From positions 930,001 through 994,000 of the forward strand of contig JARGSG010000183.1 in the NCBI GenBank assembly GCA_030374805.1: DNA of 64,000 bases. Direction: 5' to 3'. This DNA is from Gracilaria gracilis. Lineage: Eukaryota; Rhodophyta; Florideophyceae; Gracilariales; Gracilariaceae. Made by a program: the position numbers and the translations under genes. The notes beneath the pieces were generated by a model. The model worked only from the letters and a program-made list of their open reading frames with translations. It made no database searches and was not told the origin of the DNA. The first letter of the stretch is position 1; every line of letters begins with the position of its first letter. Positions 1 through 9,030 of the stretch are shown piece after piece.

Positions 1-136
1 GTCCAAAATTCGAAGGTAACGACTTCACAGCCTCAAAGAACGATACAATCGTCAACTGCTCAAGTTTTCCTGTAGTGTTCGAAGAGAAGCCGCCGGTTCC
101 AGGTACCGTTGTAGAAAGCGTCAGGAACAAGCAAGC

Positions 137-886
137 ATGTCGGCCACAGCCTTCGTTCCCACGACACCTGTGCATACTGCGCAGCACACCTTGGGGAACG
201 CCGCCACGCGATTTACGCGACTGACACGAGTGAAAGTAGCGCCCTTTGCGCGAAGCAAAGCGACGCGACTACCTATCGAAGCACGATTACCATCAGAAAC
301 CGAACCGCTCGCCGCTGATGACAAGAATTGGGTGGACGTAATCAGTGAGGCTGCGTGTTCACTTGCAGGTGTCTACTTTGCCTTAGGTGGAATTCCGGCT
401 GCCCACGCCGTGCCAGATGCGCTGAAAGAGGCATTCAAGTCGAAGCCAGCGTCATTGGCGCACCCAGTGGTGATGTGGACGCTTCTTGGAACATGTCTTT
501 ACACCTTCTATCTTGGTTATCAATCGTCGCTAATTCGCAAATCTGAACCAGCGAAGCGCAAAGAACTGGTAAAAAAGAAGGTGACAGAGACTCATTTCCG
601 AACTTCGAGCAGTCTGTTTGCGGTGATGACGCTTGCGACATTTGGCGGAATGGCGAACACATACACGCGAACGGGGAAGCTGTTCCCAGGCCCACATCTG
701 TACGCGGGGTTGGGATTGGTTGCATTGTTCAGTGTGATGACGGCTTTCGTTCCGTACATGCAGAAGGGGAAGGAATGGGCGAGGCAAGCACATTTCTCGC
801 TTGCATTCGTGGCGGCAGGTTTGTTCGGATGGCAAGCCAAGTCCGGAATGGTTATTGTTGGGAAGCTTCTTGGTTGGGATAAATAA
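137..886 (+). CDS. Plastid DUF4079-family membrane protein
   Basis: A 249-residue protein starting at an ATG at 137. The first 55 or so residues are rich in Thr, Ala, Arg and Val with almost no acid, as in a plastid transit peptide. About four hydrophobic segments follow (near residues 70-90, 105-125, 160-180 and 190-240), with the YTFYLGYQSS and HFRTSSSLFAVMT stretches I associate with DUF4079, a cyanobacterial and plastid membrane family of unknown function. An envelope or thylakoid location is inferred. The stop TAA (884-886) lies 3 bp from the stop of the convergent gene on the other strand, so its polyadenylation signals must fall inside that neighbour. Fold and targeting are fairly clear; function is unknown. 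Confidence 0.8.
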   Translation: MSATAFVPTTPVHTAQHTLGNAATRFTRLTRVKVAPFARSKATRLPIEARLPSETEPLAADDKNWVDVISEAACSLAGVYFALGGIPAAHAVPDALKEAFKSKPASLAHPVVMWTLLGTCLYTFYLGYQSSLIRKSEPAKRKELVKKKVTETHFRTSSSLFAVMTLATFGGMANTYTRTGKLFPGPHLYAGLGLVALFSVMTAFVPYMQKGKEWARQAHFSLAFVAAGLFGWQAKSGMVIVGKLLGWDK

Positions 887-889
887 GTT

Positions 890-1183
890 TTATGAGCGTG
901 CATTGTTCTCATTGATGCTGGTAGCGTCAAAAACGTAGTTTCCGCGCTCATTCAAGGGCGCTTGCACGACGTTGTTGTTGAGAAAAGTTATGGCTTCTTC
1001 CATTTCAAAAAGCAATTGATCGCGCTTTTCCGCTGCGGCGCCGCGGTGTTGTTGTACCTGTTCTCGTAATGTTTGATTCGCTACGCGTAACATCTCGGCG
1101 TCGTTGCGAAATGCGGTGTTCTTCGCGCGGATCAGACGGCGTAGCGCGGAGCGTAGTGCTGGATCGCGAATTGCGGTCTGCAT
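890..1183 (-). CDS. Mzm1/LYRM7-like complex III assembly factor
   Basis: A 97-residue helical protein with an ATG at 1183. It follows the Mzm1/LYRM7 pattern by eye: an N-terminal helix with ALRRLIRAKNTAFRNDAEML, a central basic helix, then ITFLNNNVVQAPLNERGNY near residues 67-85, matching the 'FLR-NVVQG' block of that family. Known members are mitochondrial matrix LYR-type chaperones that hold the Rieske Fe-S protein before insertion into complex III. The exact L-Y-R tripeptide is replaced by ALRR/LIR. The gene is tail to tail with the DUF4079 gene with a 3-bp gap. It is short and was assigned from pattern memory, so a profile search is needed; the reading frame itself looks real. Confidence 0.6.
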   Translation of the reverse strand: MQTAIRDPALRSALRRLIRAKNTAFRNDAEMLRVANQTLREQVQQHRGAAAEKRDQLLFEMEEAITFLNNNVVQAPLNERGNYVFDATSINENNARS

Positions 1184-1793
1184 GGCTAGATTTCTGTTTC
1201 ACGGCGGAAGAGAGCTACGATATGCGTCTGTTCAACTGAGGCGAGGCGGCGGGCTTTTGGTTGGCAGGATAGAAGACGGTTTTTTTTCACGCGAGAAGAT
1301 GACTTTGTCGCAGCAGTTCTTTGATCGTCCGCCACGAGACCTATTGTCTTTTTTTCCGTGACGATGACGGGGAAGAGCTTCAGCAGAGTCTGCAGCTTTC
1401 GCGGTGAGAGAAGCTCCCGGTGCCACAGGACAATCACAGGTGCACAGTACCCATGGGCAGCTTTGCCCTCTGATTGGTCTGTTTTGGTAAGTGCGCGAAA
1501 GTGTGAGGCCGAGCGATGTGATGCAGCAAGCGCGGCAAAACTTTTTTGGTTGTGAGCGCACTGCCCGCCGCTGAATCTTACTTTGTTCGTTTGTTCGTTG
1601 AATCTCAGAAGCAAATGTGTCTTTGACGAGCCCTTCAGAGCGCTCTGACTGATTCGACAAGTCCGCTAAAGTTACTGCCTTCCACGACTGAGCTGCCAGC
1701 GTCTATTGAGCTGCCAGCGTCTGTCACCCTTTCTCACTAGCTATTCTATTAAACTTTGGCTGTCTCCAGTCATATACGGTCGGACTTGCTACG
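1184..1793. other. Intergenic, divergent promoter region
   Basis: About 600 bp between the divergent Mzm1-like and HflX genes. Overlapping antisense frames exist but give low-complexity Arg/Ser/Lys translations without family features. A direct repeat 'gagctgccagcgtct' occurs twice at about 1689-1718. It probably holds both promoters. Confidence 0.5.
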
Positions 1794-3398
1794 ATGGACT
1801 CTCAACTCTCGTTCGTTAGTTCGTTCACAGCCAAACCAACCACTCTGCCCCGTAATCAGTCGAGGTGCACCCGACAACCTCTGCGTCTCAAGCACCATGC
1901 CGCCCGCCGAAGCGCGTTGATGACCATCAAGCCTTCTGAGACATCGGAGGAACGATATTCGCTTCGAGTGCGCCGCGAAGAGGACCGTGAGCTCTGCGTT
2001 CTGGTCGGTGTTGACGCGACAGACAAATTCCGTCACACACGTCTCTTTTCTATCGACGACTCCTTGCAAGAGCTCACTCGCTTGGCAGAAACAGCTGGAA
2101 TGCGCGTGGTTTCTGTCGTCACACAGCAACTCCCCGTCCCGTACGCCTCCACCTACATTGGTACGGGAAAACTCAACCAAGTACGGAAGGAAATGGAGAG
2201 TTTAGGCTGCTGCACTTGCATATTCGATGTTGAACTATCACCTGCACAGCAGCGTACATTAGAACACGAATTCGGCGGAGAGGAACGTGGCATTAAAGTT
2301 CTTGACCGCACAGCGCTAATTCTGGACATATTCGCGCAACACGCGGCTACGCGTGAGGGACAGCTGCAAGTGGAACTGGCGCTGTATCAGTACCGCCTAC
2401 CCCGATTGACGCGCATGTGGACACATCTGGAGCGTCAGTCTGGCGCTGGTGGCGTCGGCTTGCGTGGTCCCGGAGAGACCCAGCTTGAAGTGGACAGGCG
2501 AATGATAAACACAAAGGTGAACAAACTGAAGAAGGACCTGGAGTTAGTGCGCGCACACAGATCACGGGTGAGACAAGCGCGCAAAAGAAACATAGGTTTG
2601 CCGGTGGTGGCTCTGATCGGCTACACAAATGGCGGCAAAAGCTCCATGCTGAATGCGCTGAGTGGGGCGGACGCTCTCGCGGCGAATGCGCTGTTTGCCA
2701 CATTGGACCCGACGACCCGACGCGCCAGTGTGGCGGGTTTAAAGCTGAGCCCTGAGATCTTGGTGACGGACACAGTGGGATTCGTGCAGAACTTGCCCAC
2801 GCAGCTTGTGGCTGCGTTTCGCGCGACGTTGGAGGAGGTTGTAGACGCGGACATGCTTCTGCACGTGGTGGATGCGTCGGACGAACAGGGGGTGATGCAG
2901 CGGAAGATGGAGGCGGTTGAAAGAGTGTTGGAGGAGATTGGCGCCGGCGGAAAGCCGACGGTGATCGTGTTGAACAAGGCGGATTTGGTGGCGGACGACG
3001 AGGTGGAGCGTCTGAAAGTGGAGATTGAGAGCCGCAGCGTGTTCGAGTGCGTGAGGGTGAGCGCGAAGACGGGCAAGGGCGTGGATGAGATGGGGATGGT
3101 GATCGACGAGGTTCTGCGCGACACGATGCGCAGCGTGGAGGTGGTGATCCCGTACGACCGCGGCGACTTGACGACGGACATCTATGTACAGGGCAGCGTG
3201 GAGGCGGAGGAGTTCGTCAAGGACGGTACGTTGATGCAGGCTCGCGTGCCGGTGGCGTTGTGCAACCGGCTGAGGGCGTTCATGGTGGGCGGCGGCGCAG
3301 AGGACGAGGTGGACGAGGAGACGATGTGGGTGGACTTAGCGAAGAAGCGCCACAGCCCAAGAAAAGCGAGCTCCGTCAGCGTACGCGAAACGGCTTAG
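1794..3398 (+). CDS. hflX: HflX-type ribosome-associated GTPase, organellar
   Basis: A 534-residue HflX homologue. Residues 1-45 form a basic, Ser/Thr-rich leader that suggests plastid or mitochondrial import. The HflX N-terminal domain follows (YIGTGKL near 121, LDRTALILDIFAQHA near 170), then the signature GGVGLRGPGETQLEVDRR near 218-236 and a coiled linker. The GTPase domain has G1 GYTNGGKSS near 275, G2 in FATLDPTTRR, G3 DTVGF near 325 and G4 NKAD near 394. Bacterial HflX splits stalled or stressed 70S ribosomes, so the inferred substrate here is an organellar ribosome. G1 differs from the usual GYTNAGKST at two positions. ATG at 1794 is chosen because it supplies the whole leader. Family assignment is firm; compartment is inferred. 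Confidence 0.93.
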   Translation: MDSQLSFVSSFTAKPTTLPRNQSRCTRQPLRLKHHAARRSALMTIKPSETSEERYSLRVRREEDRELCVLVGVDATDKFRHTRLFSIDDSLQELTRLAETAGMRVVSVVTQQLPVPYASTYIGTGKLNQVRKEMESLGCCTCIFDVELSPAQQRTLEHEFGGEERGIKVLDRTALILDIFAQHAATREGQLQVELALYQYRLPRLTRMWTHLERQSGAGGVGLRGPGETQLEVDRRMINTKVNKLKKDLELVRAHRSRVRQARKRNIGLPVVALIGYTNGGKSSMLNALSGADALAANALFATLDPTTRRASVAGLKLSPEILVTDTVGFVQNLPTQLVAAFRATLEEVVDADMLLHVVDASDEQGVMQRKMEAVERVLEEIGAGGKPTVIVLNKADLVADDEVERLKVEIESRSVFECVRVSAKTGKGVDEMGMVIDEVLRDTMRSVEVVIPYDRGDLTTDIYVQGSVEAEEFVKDGTLMQARVPVALCNRLRAFMVGGGAEDEVDEETMWVDLAKKRHSPRKASSVSVRETA

Positions 3399-3922
3399 GG
3401 GAGGCGGGCGCGCATTGCACCATTGCGCCGCATGCTACGGTCATTACATGAGGGTAAGGCGTCAGCCATTGACGTCCCGAGGGGGGAGGTGAGCTCGGAC
3501 GGCACGCACAGCGACCCACGTTGGCATAGCGCCGGCGCGCGACGCTCGACCGGCGGCCGTTGGTGCCGCCTGCAAACACATCCAAACACAAATTTGAACC
3601 GCAGCCCCAATTCAGCGCGTGCTCGCCAGCCACGCACGTGCGCGCGGCGCGTGCGTGCCACGTCCCGCGCCGTTGGTGCGTCGCGCTTTTCAAACTGAAA
3701 TTCAGCCACCGCGCCACGCGGCGTGCATCCCCCCCCTTGAACTCCCCGCTTTCGTTCCTACCCGCCTCCATCGCTTCGAGACCCGCACCCCTCTTCTCCG
3801 CCCCCCTCCCGCGCTTCGTCCCGCCCTCCCTCCCCGTCCCGCCCGTCGCACCGCTGCCCGCTCACACCGTTCCTTCCACCGTTCGCACCCGTCACCACCA
3901 CCACCCCCGCTGCACCTTCGAT
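3399..3922. other. GC-rich leader region upstream of hemerythrin-like gene
   Basis: Intergenic DNA that becomes strongly C-rich from about 3730 to 3910 on the + strand, with many CCC/CTCC tracts. The downstream frame stays open through here (from 3560), but the translation is Pro/Arg/Ala low-complexity, so I treat it as 5' leader and promoter. Long antisense frames in the same stretch are composition artefacts. Confidence 0.5.
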
Positions 3923-5308
3923 ATGCCATCCGCCTTCCGTTCCGGCCGTCTGGCGCCGCGCAATGACCGCGACCGTGACGTCAAGGCTGCGCGTCATGGC
4001 CGTCGTGGTCGCGGCCGTACGGCGCAGCACCATCCTGCGTCGCGTACCATGGACCTTGGCAAGCTTGGGCGCGATGAGGAACTAGGTATTCATGACGGGC
4101 TGCCCGCGCAGCTTCGTTCCGGTGGCCTTTCTGCCTTTTTCGCTCGTCTGTTTCGTAAGAATGACTATAGTACGCGTCCAGCCGCGCGCTATGCTGAGAT
4201 GGGTCGCACGAATGGGGTTGCTAGTTCGGGTAGACTTAGTCGCCATGCTGCCGCAAGCAGCTTGGGCAGTTTGCAGAGTTACGCCACTAGTACCATTCGT
4301 GCTTCCAGTGGTCCTATTCATGCCTGTTTGACTCCGGCTAGTACCAGTGAGGTGGGCGTCAAGAAGCGCGTTTTCATCAGAAAGGAGCACGAGTCTCAAC
4401 CCGTCTTTAGTGGTCAGGTTCGTGGAAACACATTGATGTCCGCCAGGCCGGAACGTCTCGTCTACCCTAGTTTCGATGTTCAAGAGTTTGGAGGGCGCGA
4501 CACCTGGTATAGTGACGTATTCGTCTTACCTCATAACGCCATTCGTTGGGAGATTATGGATCTGTATGCCATTCTCTCCTCCATTCAGCGTCGATGGTTT
4601 GCAATCACCATGCTTGACATTGCTGAACTGGCTGAGTACTGGCAGGTTTTCGAGGTGTTCGTCGCGCAGTACTTTGAAATCGAAGATCAGATTGTGTTCC
4701 CCTTCTTGCTAAACGCTGCGCAAGAGTCTTCAGAGTTGAAAAAGTATCACAAGGTTGTCAAATACAACCGTGATCGACTTGAGAGCATGCTCATGGGTAT
4801 CGGTACAACGCTTGAATTGTTCAACTCTTCTATTCCTGGTGAGATTCTGCCCAAGGTCTATCAACAGCTTTGTGACTTCTTGCCAAAGCTACTGGACTAC
4901 ATGGAACAGCAAGAAGAGATCCTTCCAAACGTTTTCCGCCAGTACTGCGAGCAGGAATCTAGAGTGCTGCTCAACCGCGCTGCGGCCAACTTCATTGTTC
5001 GTGCTGCCAACGGCAGGGATGGCATAGCCATACTGACAAGGTGGATCGAGGATTCAATGATTCTGCAGATTTGGAAGGATGAGAATCTTAGTGCTCGTGC
5101 CCAGTCCTCACATAAGCGATGGATCTTGAATCTGGAAGCATCCCATGTTGAATTGGCGAGGCGCTTCCAGAGGCGACTGCGATCCATGCCCAAGTCTGAT
5201 GGAGAACAGCCATCTGGTAATTTAGAAGATCGCTTTGAGCCCTCAAGGAAATCTGCGAATCGAAACTCGTTCAAGAATAGCGCTCGGAGAACTCTTCAAC
5301 TATACTAG
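3923..5308 (+). CDS. Hemerythrin-like domain protein with incomplete ligand set
   Basis: 461 residues from the ATG at 3923; the frame is open further upstream but compositionally non-coding. Residues 1-190 are basic, Ser/Ala-rich and probably disordered. Residues 195-400 look like a four-helix hemerythrin (HHE) bundle: VLPHNAIRWEIMDL, then FVAQYFEIEDQIVFPFL, KKYHKVVKYNRDRLES, and LLDYMEQQEEILPNVF. In HHE domains the second and fourth helices normally carry His ahead of the acidic pair and 'lfP'. Here those positions read YFEIED and MEQQEE, so several iron-ligand His are missing while the acids and the first and third His remain. It may bind metal poorly, or serve a structural or sensory role. 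A basic tail ends the protein. Confidence 0.7.
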   Translation: MPSAFRSGRLAPRNDRDRDVKAARHGRRGRGRTAQHHPASRTMDLGKLGRDEELGIHDGLPAQLRSGGLSAFFARLFRKNDYSTRPAARYAEMGRTNGVASSGRLSRHAAASSLGSLQSYATSTIRASSGPIHACLTPASTSEVGVKKRVFIRKEHESQPVFSGQVRGNTLMSARPERLVYPSFDVQEFGGRDTWYSDVFVLPHNAIRWEIMDLYAILSSIQRRWFAITMLDIAELAEYWQVFEVFVAQYFEIEDQIVFPFLLNAAQESSELKKYHKVVKYNRDRLESMLMGIGTTLELFNSSIPGEILPKVYQQLCDFLPKLLDYMEQQEEILPNVFRQYCEQESRVLLNRAAANFIVRAANGRDGIAILTRWIEDSMILQIWKDENLSARAQSSHKRWILNLEASHVELARRFQRRLRSMPKSDGEQPSGNLEDRFEPSRKSANRNSFKNSARRTLQLY

Positions 5309-6541
5309 AATGATCGCCCGACCCCTATGAAACGCATACTGGATAACACTACGCTGTCTGTTGTCATTTAAAACAGTTGAAACATCTGATGGCTCAGCCC
5401 CTCATGAGGATATACGTCACTTCCGACGGGGGGGTCTTCTGTCAGCTTCGTGGTTCTTTTTCATTTTTTGCGGACTCCCTTTGTGACAGCGCTGTTGAAC
5501 GTTGCTCAGCTTTCTTGATTGTTTGCAATCGTCGACATGGTTCGGATGTAGAAGTGAATATGGTTTGATATGTTTCGTTCTTTCTTTCGTAGAATAGAGT
5601 TGAGATTTTACCCCAAAATCGAGCAGTTGAAATCGTCACACGATGTCCACTGAAACTCGAGACTAGTTAAAACACAAGATGTACAGGACGATTGTGAGTT
5701 GATGGAGTGGAACGTCTTTATATTCTGGCACAGCAGTTCTGTGTCGTTGTAGAATTGGGCCTGCCAAGTTCGAAATGCGATGTAGAGGTGAGCAACTCTG
5801 GACCAAACAATCTTTCTGGTACCACAAACTTTGTGACATAAGAGTGGCCAGAAAGTTTCGATTATTCTCGTACCACCATTTTGGTTCCCTCTTGTAAACA
5901 GGAAGCAGTTGCATCTAAATCGCGCAGCGTTTACGCAATCCCAGTGAGATGCAGTTGAGGAAATATACGTGAACACGTTGTCGAACCATCCTTTACAAGG
6001 GTAGGAGAATATCGGCATTTGAAGAAGCAGTTCATTCCTTCGTACAAGAAATATTGAGAAAGTATGACAGCCGCAATTGCTTTTTGGGGTTGCTTTTGAT
6101 GCCTCCATGAGATGTCATCGAAGAGACGAAGTAAGATAGGGCGAAAGCTATGACGATCTCTCTGACAACTTTTTAGTAAGAAGCTGAGTTTCTCATACTT
6201 TAGTGAAGGTTATGGGCGATATCCTTTTAAGCTTTTATCGTTACGAATTGTGGAAGTGTATCGGAACACAGATAAAGTCCACAATGAAGAAGAAAGAGAA
6301 GAAAGAGCTTCATGGACGGGTACCCATCAATACCTGCGATATCTCCTTCTGAAATCTGAGTAAACAGTCTGTACGGAAAGCATGACACGCTAACACCATT
6401 GAGTAGTCAGCTAAACTTGTACGAAAGCTCCTGTTATTGCCCGGCAAATCGCGGGCTATTACCACCAGAGGTTCTCTTGATTTCGCAATTGTACGGCGGT
6501 AAACAGTTCCAGTCTCAAACCGGAGCTTCACTGCTACACGG
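5309..6541. other. Intergenic, no supported gene
   Basis: AT-richer DNA after the hemerythrin-like gene. Open frames on the minus strand up to 166 codons (5608-6108) have Cys/Phe/Trp-rich, irregular translations and no recognisable domain. I see no RNA gene. It ends at the TA dinucleotide that flanks the pogo-like transposon. Confidence 0.4.
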
Positions 6542-6543
6542 TA

Positions 6544-6568
6544 CAGGTGACAACTGCAATTAGTGTGG
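6544..6568 (+). repeat. Left terminal inverted repeat of pogo-like element
   Basis: A 25-bp end beginning CAGGTG, preceded by TA. It is followed by the mirror sequence CCCACACTAATT, so AATTAGTGTGG and its complement form a near-perfect palindrome at 6558-6580. Confidence 0.85.
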
Positions 6569-6724
6569 CCCACACTAATTTTGTAACTCGTATTCTGACT
6601 TCTGTCACGGAAATTAGTGTGGGCCACACTATATACGCAACCACACTAATTTGGTTATACTTTAATTAGTGTGGGCCACAGTAATTTGAACTCACGCAAA
6701 TAGTGTGGGCTCCAGAACCACAGA

Positions 6725-8377
6725 TCAGGAGCTTCCACCCACCGCTTCTCCCTCGAAGTTCTCACGATACTTCGACACAATCTGCTGTAGCTCAGGGAAC
6801 AACTGCCTCTCCTCCCACTGCCCATTTAAATTCAGAGCCATACCACATCGAATCATGGCTTTGCGGGCGTAGGTGACACCATCACTATCACGCTGCTCAC
6901 TTACCCCGCGAACCGAACGCGCAGCAAGCTTAAAAAAATGCCTCTTTCCCGGATTGCTTAGCTTTCCCGACGAACGTTGACCATCACACCACATGCGCTT
7001 ATCGATCATATCCATTTTAAAATCATCCCACTCATCGCGCCAGTACGTTTTCAACTTCTGTATAACAAAACTATCTGCAGGTTGCACTACATGCGTAGCG
7101 TTGCATGGAAAAAACCTGATCTCCGTATTGCTTTCTTTCAAAGCTTCCTTCACTTGCTCCGTCACATCATGGGTATTCACATTGTCAATATACAAAACCC
7201 GTTTGCGCCCGTTTGGTAAAGGTGTGAACACGCGTTTGTCTCGAAGCCACTCAAGGAATACGCGTCTATCCATCCACGCCTTTGGCCCGGTTCGGTATAC
7301 AACGCCGGGAACATCATCGTCAAGTCCCCGGATAGGATAGTTCTTATCTACGTTTTTGAATATCAACATCGGTATCTCTAGTCGTGCCGAGCAGCCTCCC
7401 GAAATCAGAACCATCATCGTCATCCCGTCATCTCCGGAAACCACATCAGCGTATCTAACATTTTTGTCCCCAATCAATGCCAAGGTTTTGTGATTATCCA
7501 TGTTTATACAAAAATGCGTTTCGTCGGCGTTAAAGACATCCTGTTCATCCAAACGCCCTGACCTAAAATCGCGAGCTAGTTGACCGAGATGATACGCAAC
7601 TTCCCGTTCTATTTGTTCCTGTTTGGAAGGGGAGACCATGAGCTTTCCGCATTGAGCTCTGCTCACAATATTTGATCGTTGCATAAACGACTGGATCCAC
7701 CTCGGGGTTATGTGCTTCGCAATGCCCTCACCGCTACGGGGATCCACCATGTTGCAATGGTACACACCTTCTGTGGCCTTGTTTATGAGTGATACACTCA
7801 GCTTACGGAGCAACCTTGCGTTGAATTTCACCCCGGCCTTTCGCATACGTTGGAATTCATCGAGCAAATCACACTGCAAAGCTGCCACCCACGCTGTTAC
7901 TTTGCGCCCTCTTCCGCTGTTAGCCTTTACGTCATGTCGCTTCATGCCGTTCTTGGTGTGCTTGATAAAGGAAAAATTGTGGTTCTTTGATATGCGATTG
8001 TTGCCAACGGCGAGAGTGTGTCTCTGTTTCCAGTAGCGGCTAGCCTTTTGGAGGTTGGCCTTTACAGTTCCCCTGAAAAACTGTGGGAACTGGGCGACGC
8101 TCTTAGAAATTATGTGTTTGGTGCCGTGCTGTGCCGCTTTGTCGATCATCCACTGGGCGAGTTTCGCACGGTGAGACTTCTGAAGCACTGTTTGGGCTGT
8201 GCGCTTGGGAGTGGGGTCGGTATCGGTGTGGTTTGACGTCGTTGTGTTCTGGTTTGGGTCTATATTGTGTGTGGTGATCGTCTGGTCTCGGACAATGGCA
8301 TTGGTATTGGGCAAAGATTGGGACCGGGCATTCATTCTTTCAAAAGCGCTGACAATCGGGGAAGCGTTGAGAGACAT
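6725..8377 (-). CDS. DDE (pogo/DDE_1-type) transposase
   Basis: 550 residues from the ATG at 8377; the open frame runs slightly further up without an ATG. The N-terminal 250 residues are basic and probably carry the DNA-binding helix-turn-helix. The catalytic core shows FNADETHFCINMD (first Asp), RVLYIDNVNTHD (second Asp) and NATHVVQPADSFVIQKLK (third Asp). There are 36 residues between the second and third, as in pogo/DDE_1 transposases. The frame is uninterrupted, which is notable beside the broken copia and piggyBac copies, so this copy could still encode active enzyme. It lies within intact terminal repeats and is read toward the left end. Confidence 0.88.
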   Translation of the reverse strand: MSLNASPIVSAFERMNARSQSLPNTNAIVRDQTITTHNIDPNQNTTTSNHTDTDPTPKRTAQTVLQKSHRAKLAQWMIDKAAQHGTKHIISKSVAQFPQFFRGTVKANLQKASRYWKQRHTLAVGNNRISKNHNFSFIKHTKNGMKRHDVKANSGRGRKVTAWVAALQCDLLDEFQRMRKAGVKFNARLLRKLSVSLINKATEGVYHCNMVDPRSGEGIAKHITPRWIQSFMQRSNIVSRAQCGKLMVSPSKQEQIEREVAYHLGQLARDFRSGRLDEQDVFNADETHFCINMDNHKTLALIGDKNVRYADVVSGDDGMTMMVLISGGCSARLEIPMLIFKNVDKNYPIRGLDDDVPGVVYRTGPKAWMDRRVFLEWLRDKRVFTPLPNGRKRVLYIDNVNTHDVTEQVKEALKESNTEIRFFPCNATHVVQPADSFVIQKLKTYWRDEWDDFKMDMIDKRMWCDGQRSSGKLSNPGKRHFFKLAARSVRGVSEQRDSDGVTYARKAMIRCGMALNLNGQWEERQLFPELQQIVSKYRENFEGEAVGGSS

Positions 8378-8582
8378 TTTGAGCCGTCTTGTGATCGAGA
8401 ATTGGTACGGAAAGTCTGATGGCAGACTTCTTATCAAGCGCTACAATTTCTGTTTCGCGCGAAAACTATTTGAATAGAGAAGATGCGATCACAACCCACA
8501 CTATTTGGGTGAGCTGGTTTGATTACCCCCACCCAAATTAGTGTGGGCCACACCATTTTAGGTTCCCACACTAATAAAACAC

Positions 8583-8607
8583 CCACACTAATTGCAGTAA
8601 CCACCTG
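8583..8607 (-). repeat. Right terminal inverted repeat of pogo-like element
   Basis: Reverse complement of the left end at 22 of 25 positions, followed by TA. Shorter copies of the AATTAGTGTGGG motif sit just inside it. Confidence 0.85.
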
Positions 8608-8805
8608 TACCAATATTCAGACTCGAGTTCGAAAGGTACTTTCAACAGTTTGGCCCTAAGTGAATAAAAGGGGCCTGTCTTGGAAGCTCTTTGTATTGAG
8701 CCACGTCACTGTGGGTGGTGGGAATCCTCTGAAAGAAACCCAAATATATAAATGAATTTGCCCATTATACAGTATTTGTCAACCTCAGATCAAGAGATAT
8801 GAGAA

Positions 8806-8810
8806 GTTTT
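8806..8810 (+). repeat. Target-site duplication GTTTT, left
   Basis: GTTTT directly precedes the left LTR and is repeated at 13625-13629 directly after the right LTR. A 5-bp duplication is typical of copia integrase. Confidence 0.8.
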
Positions 8811-9030
8811 TTTCAGTACAGTTGAACTTCACAGAAGAGCTGGGGGTGAAACAAAGTGATGGTGCTTTGTTTCACCCAGTCTTTATAGACGATGAACTTA
8901 GTACAGATGCAGTCACGTAAGCAAACTAGTGAACTCAGTAGCTCACGATAATAAATTCAAATACAAATGCAGACTCAAATACAAATACAAACTCAAATAC
9001 AAATACAAATGCTGTGTTCTCGTGCTCACA
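8811..9030 (-). repeat. 3' LTR of copia element
   Basis: 220 bp, ending TGTGAGC.. on the element's strand at 9030 and CTGAAA at 8811, so the outer dinucleotides are TG...AA rather than TG...CA. It contains a perfect 13-bp stem (8844-8856 with 8865-8877, 8-nt loop) and a cluster of AAATACA units at about 8959-9009. Confidence 0.9.

Larger units (their letters stand above)
6544..8607 (-). mobile_element. Pogo-like (Tc1/mariner superfamily) DNA transposon
   Basis: A complete-looking 2064-bp element. Both ends read CAGGTG...CACCTG and are flanked by TA (6542-6543 and 8608-8609), the target duplication of Tc1/mariner and pogo transposons. The terminal inverted repeats (6544-6568 and 8583-8607) match at 22 of 25 positions; the three differences are adjacent, at positions 7-9. 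Inside each end are further copies of AATTAGTGTGGGCCACAC or parts of it (about 6612, 6634, 6664 and 6696 on the left; 8496, 8536, 8564 and 8580 on the right), probably transposase binding sites. One transposase gene fills the interior on the minus strand. Confidence 0.85.

Noticed and set aside
5608..6108. 166-codon minus-strand frame
   Set aside because: Irregular Cys/Trp-rich translation with no domain, no neighbour logic and overlapping frames.
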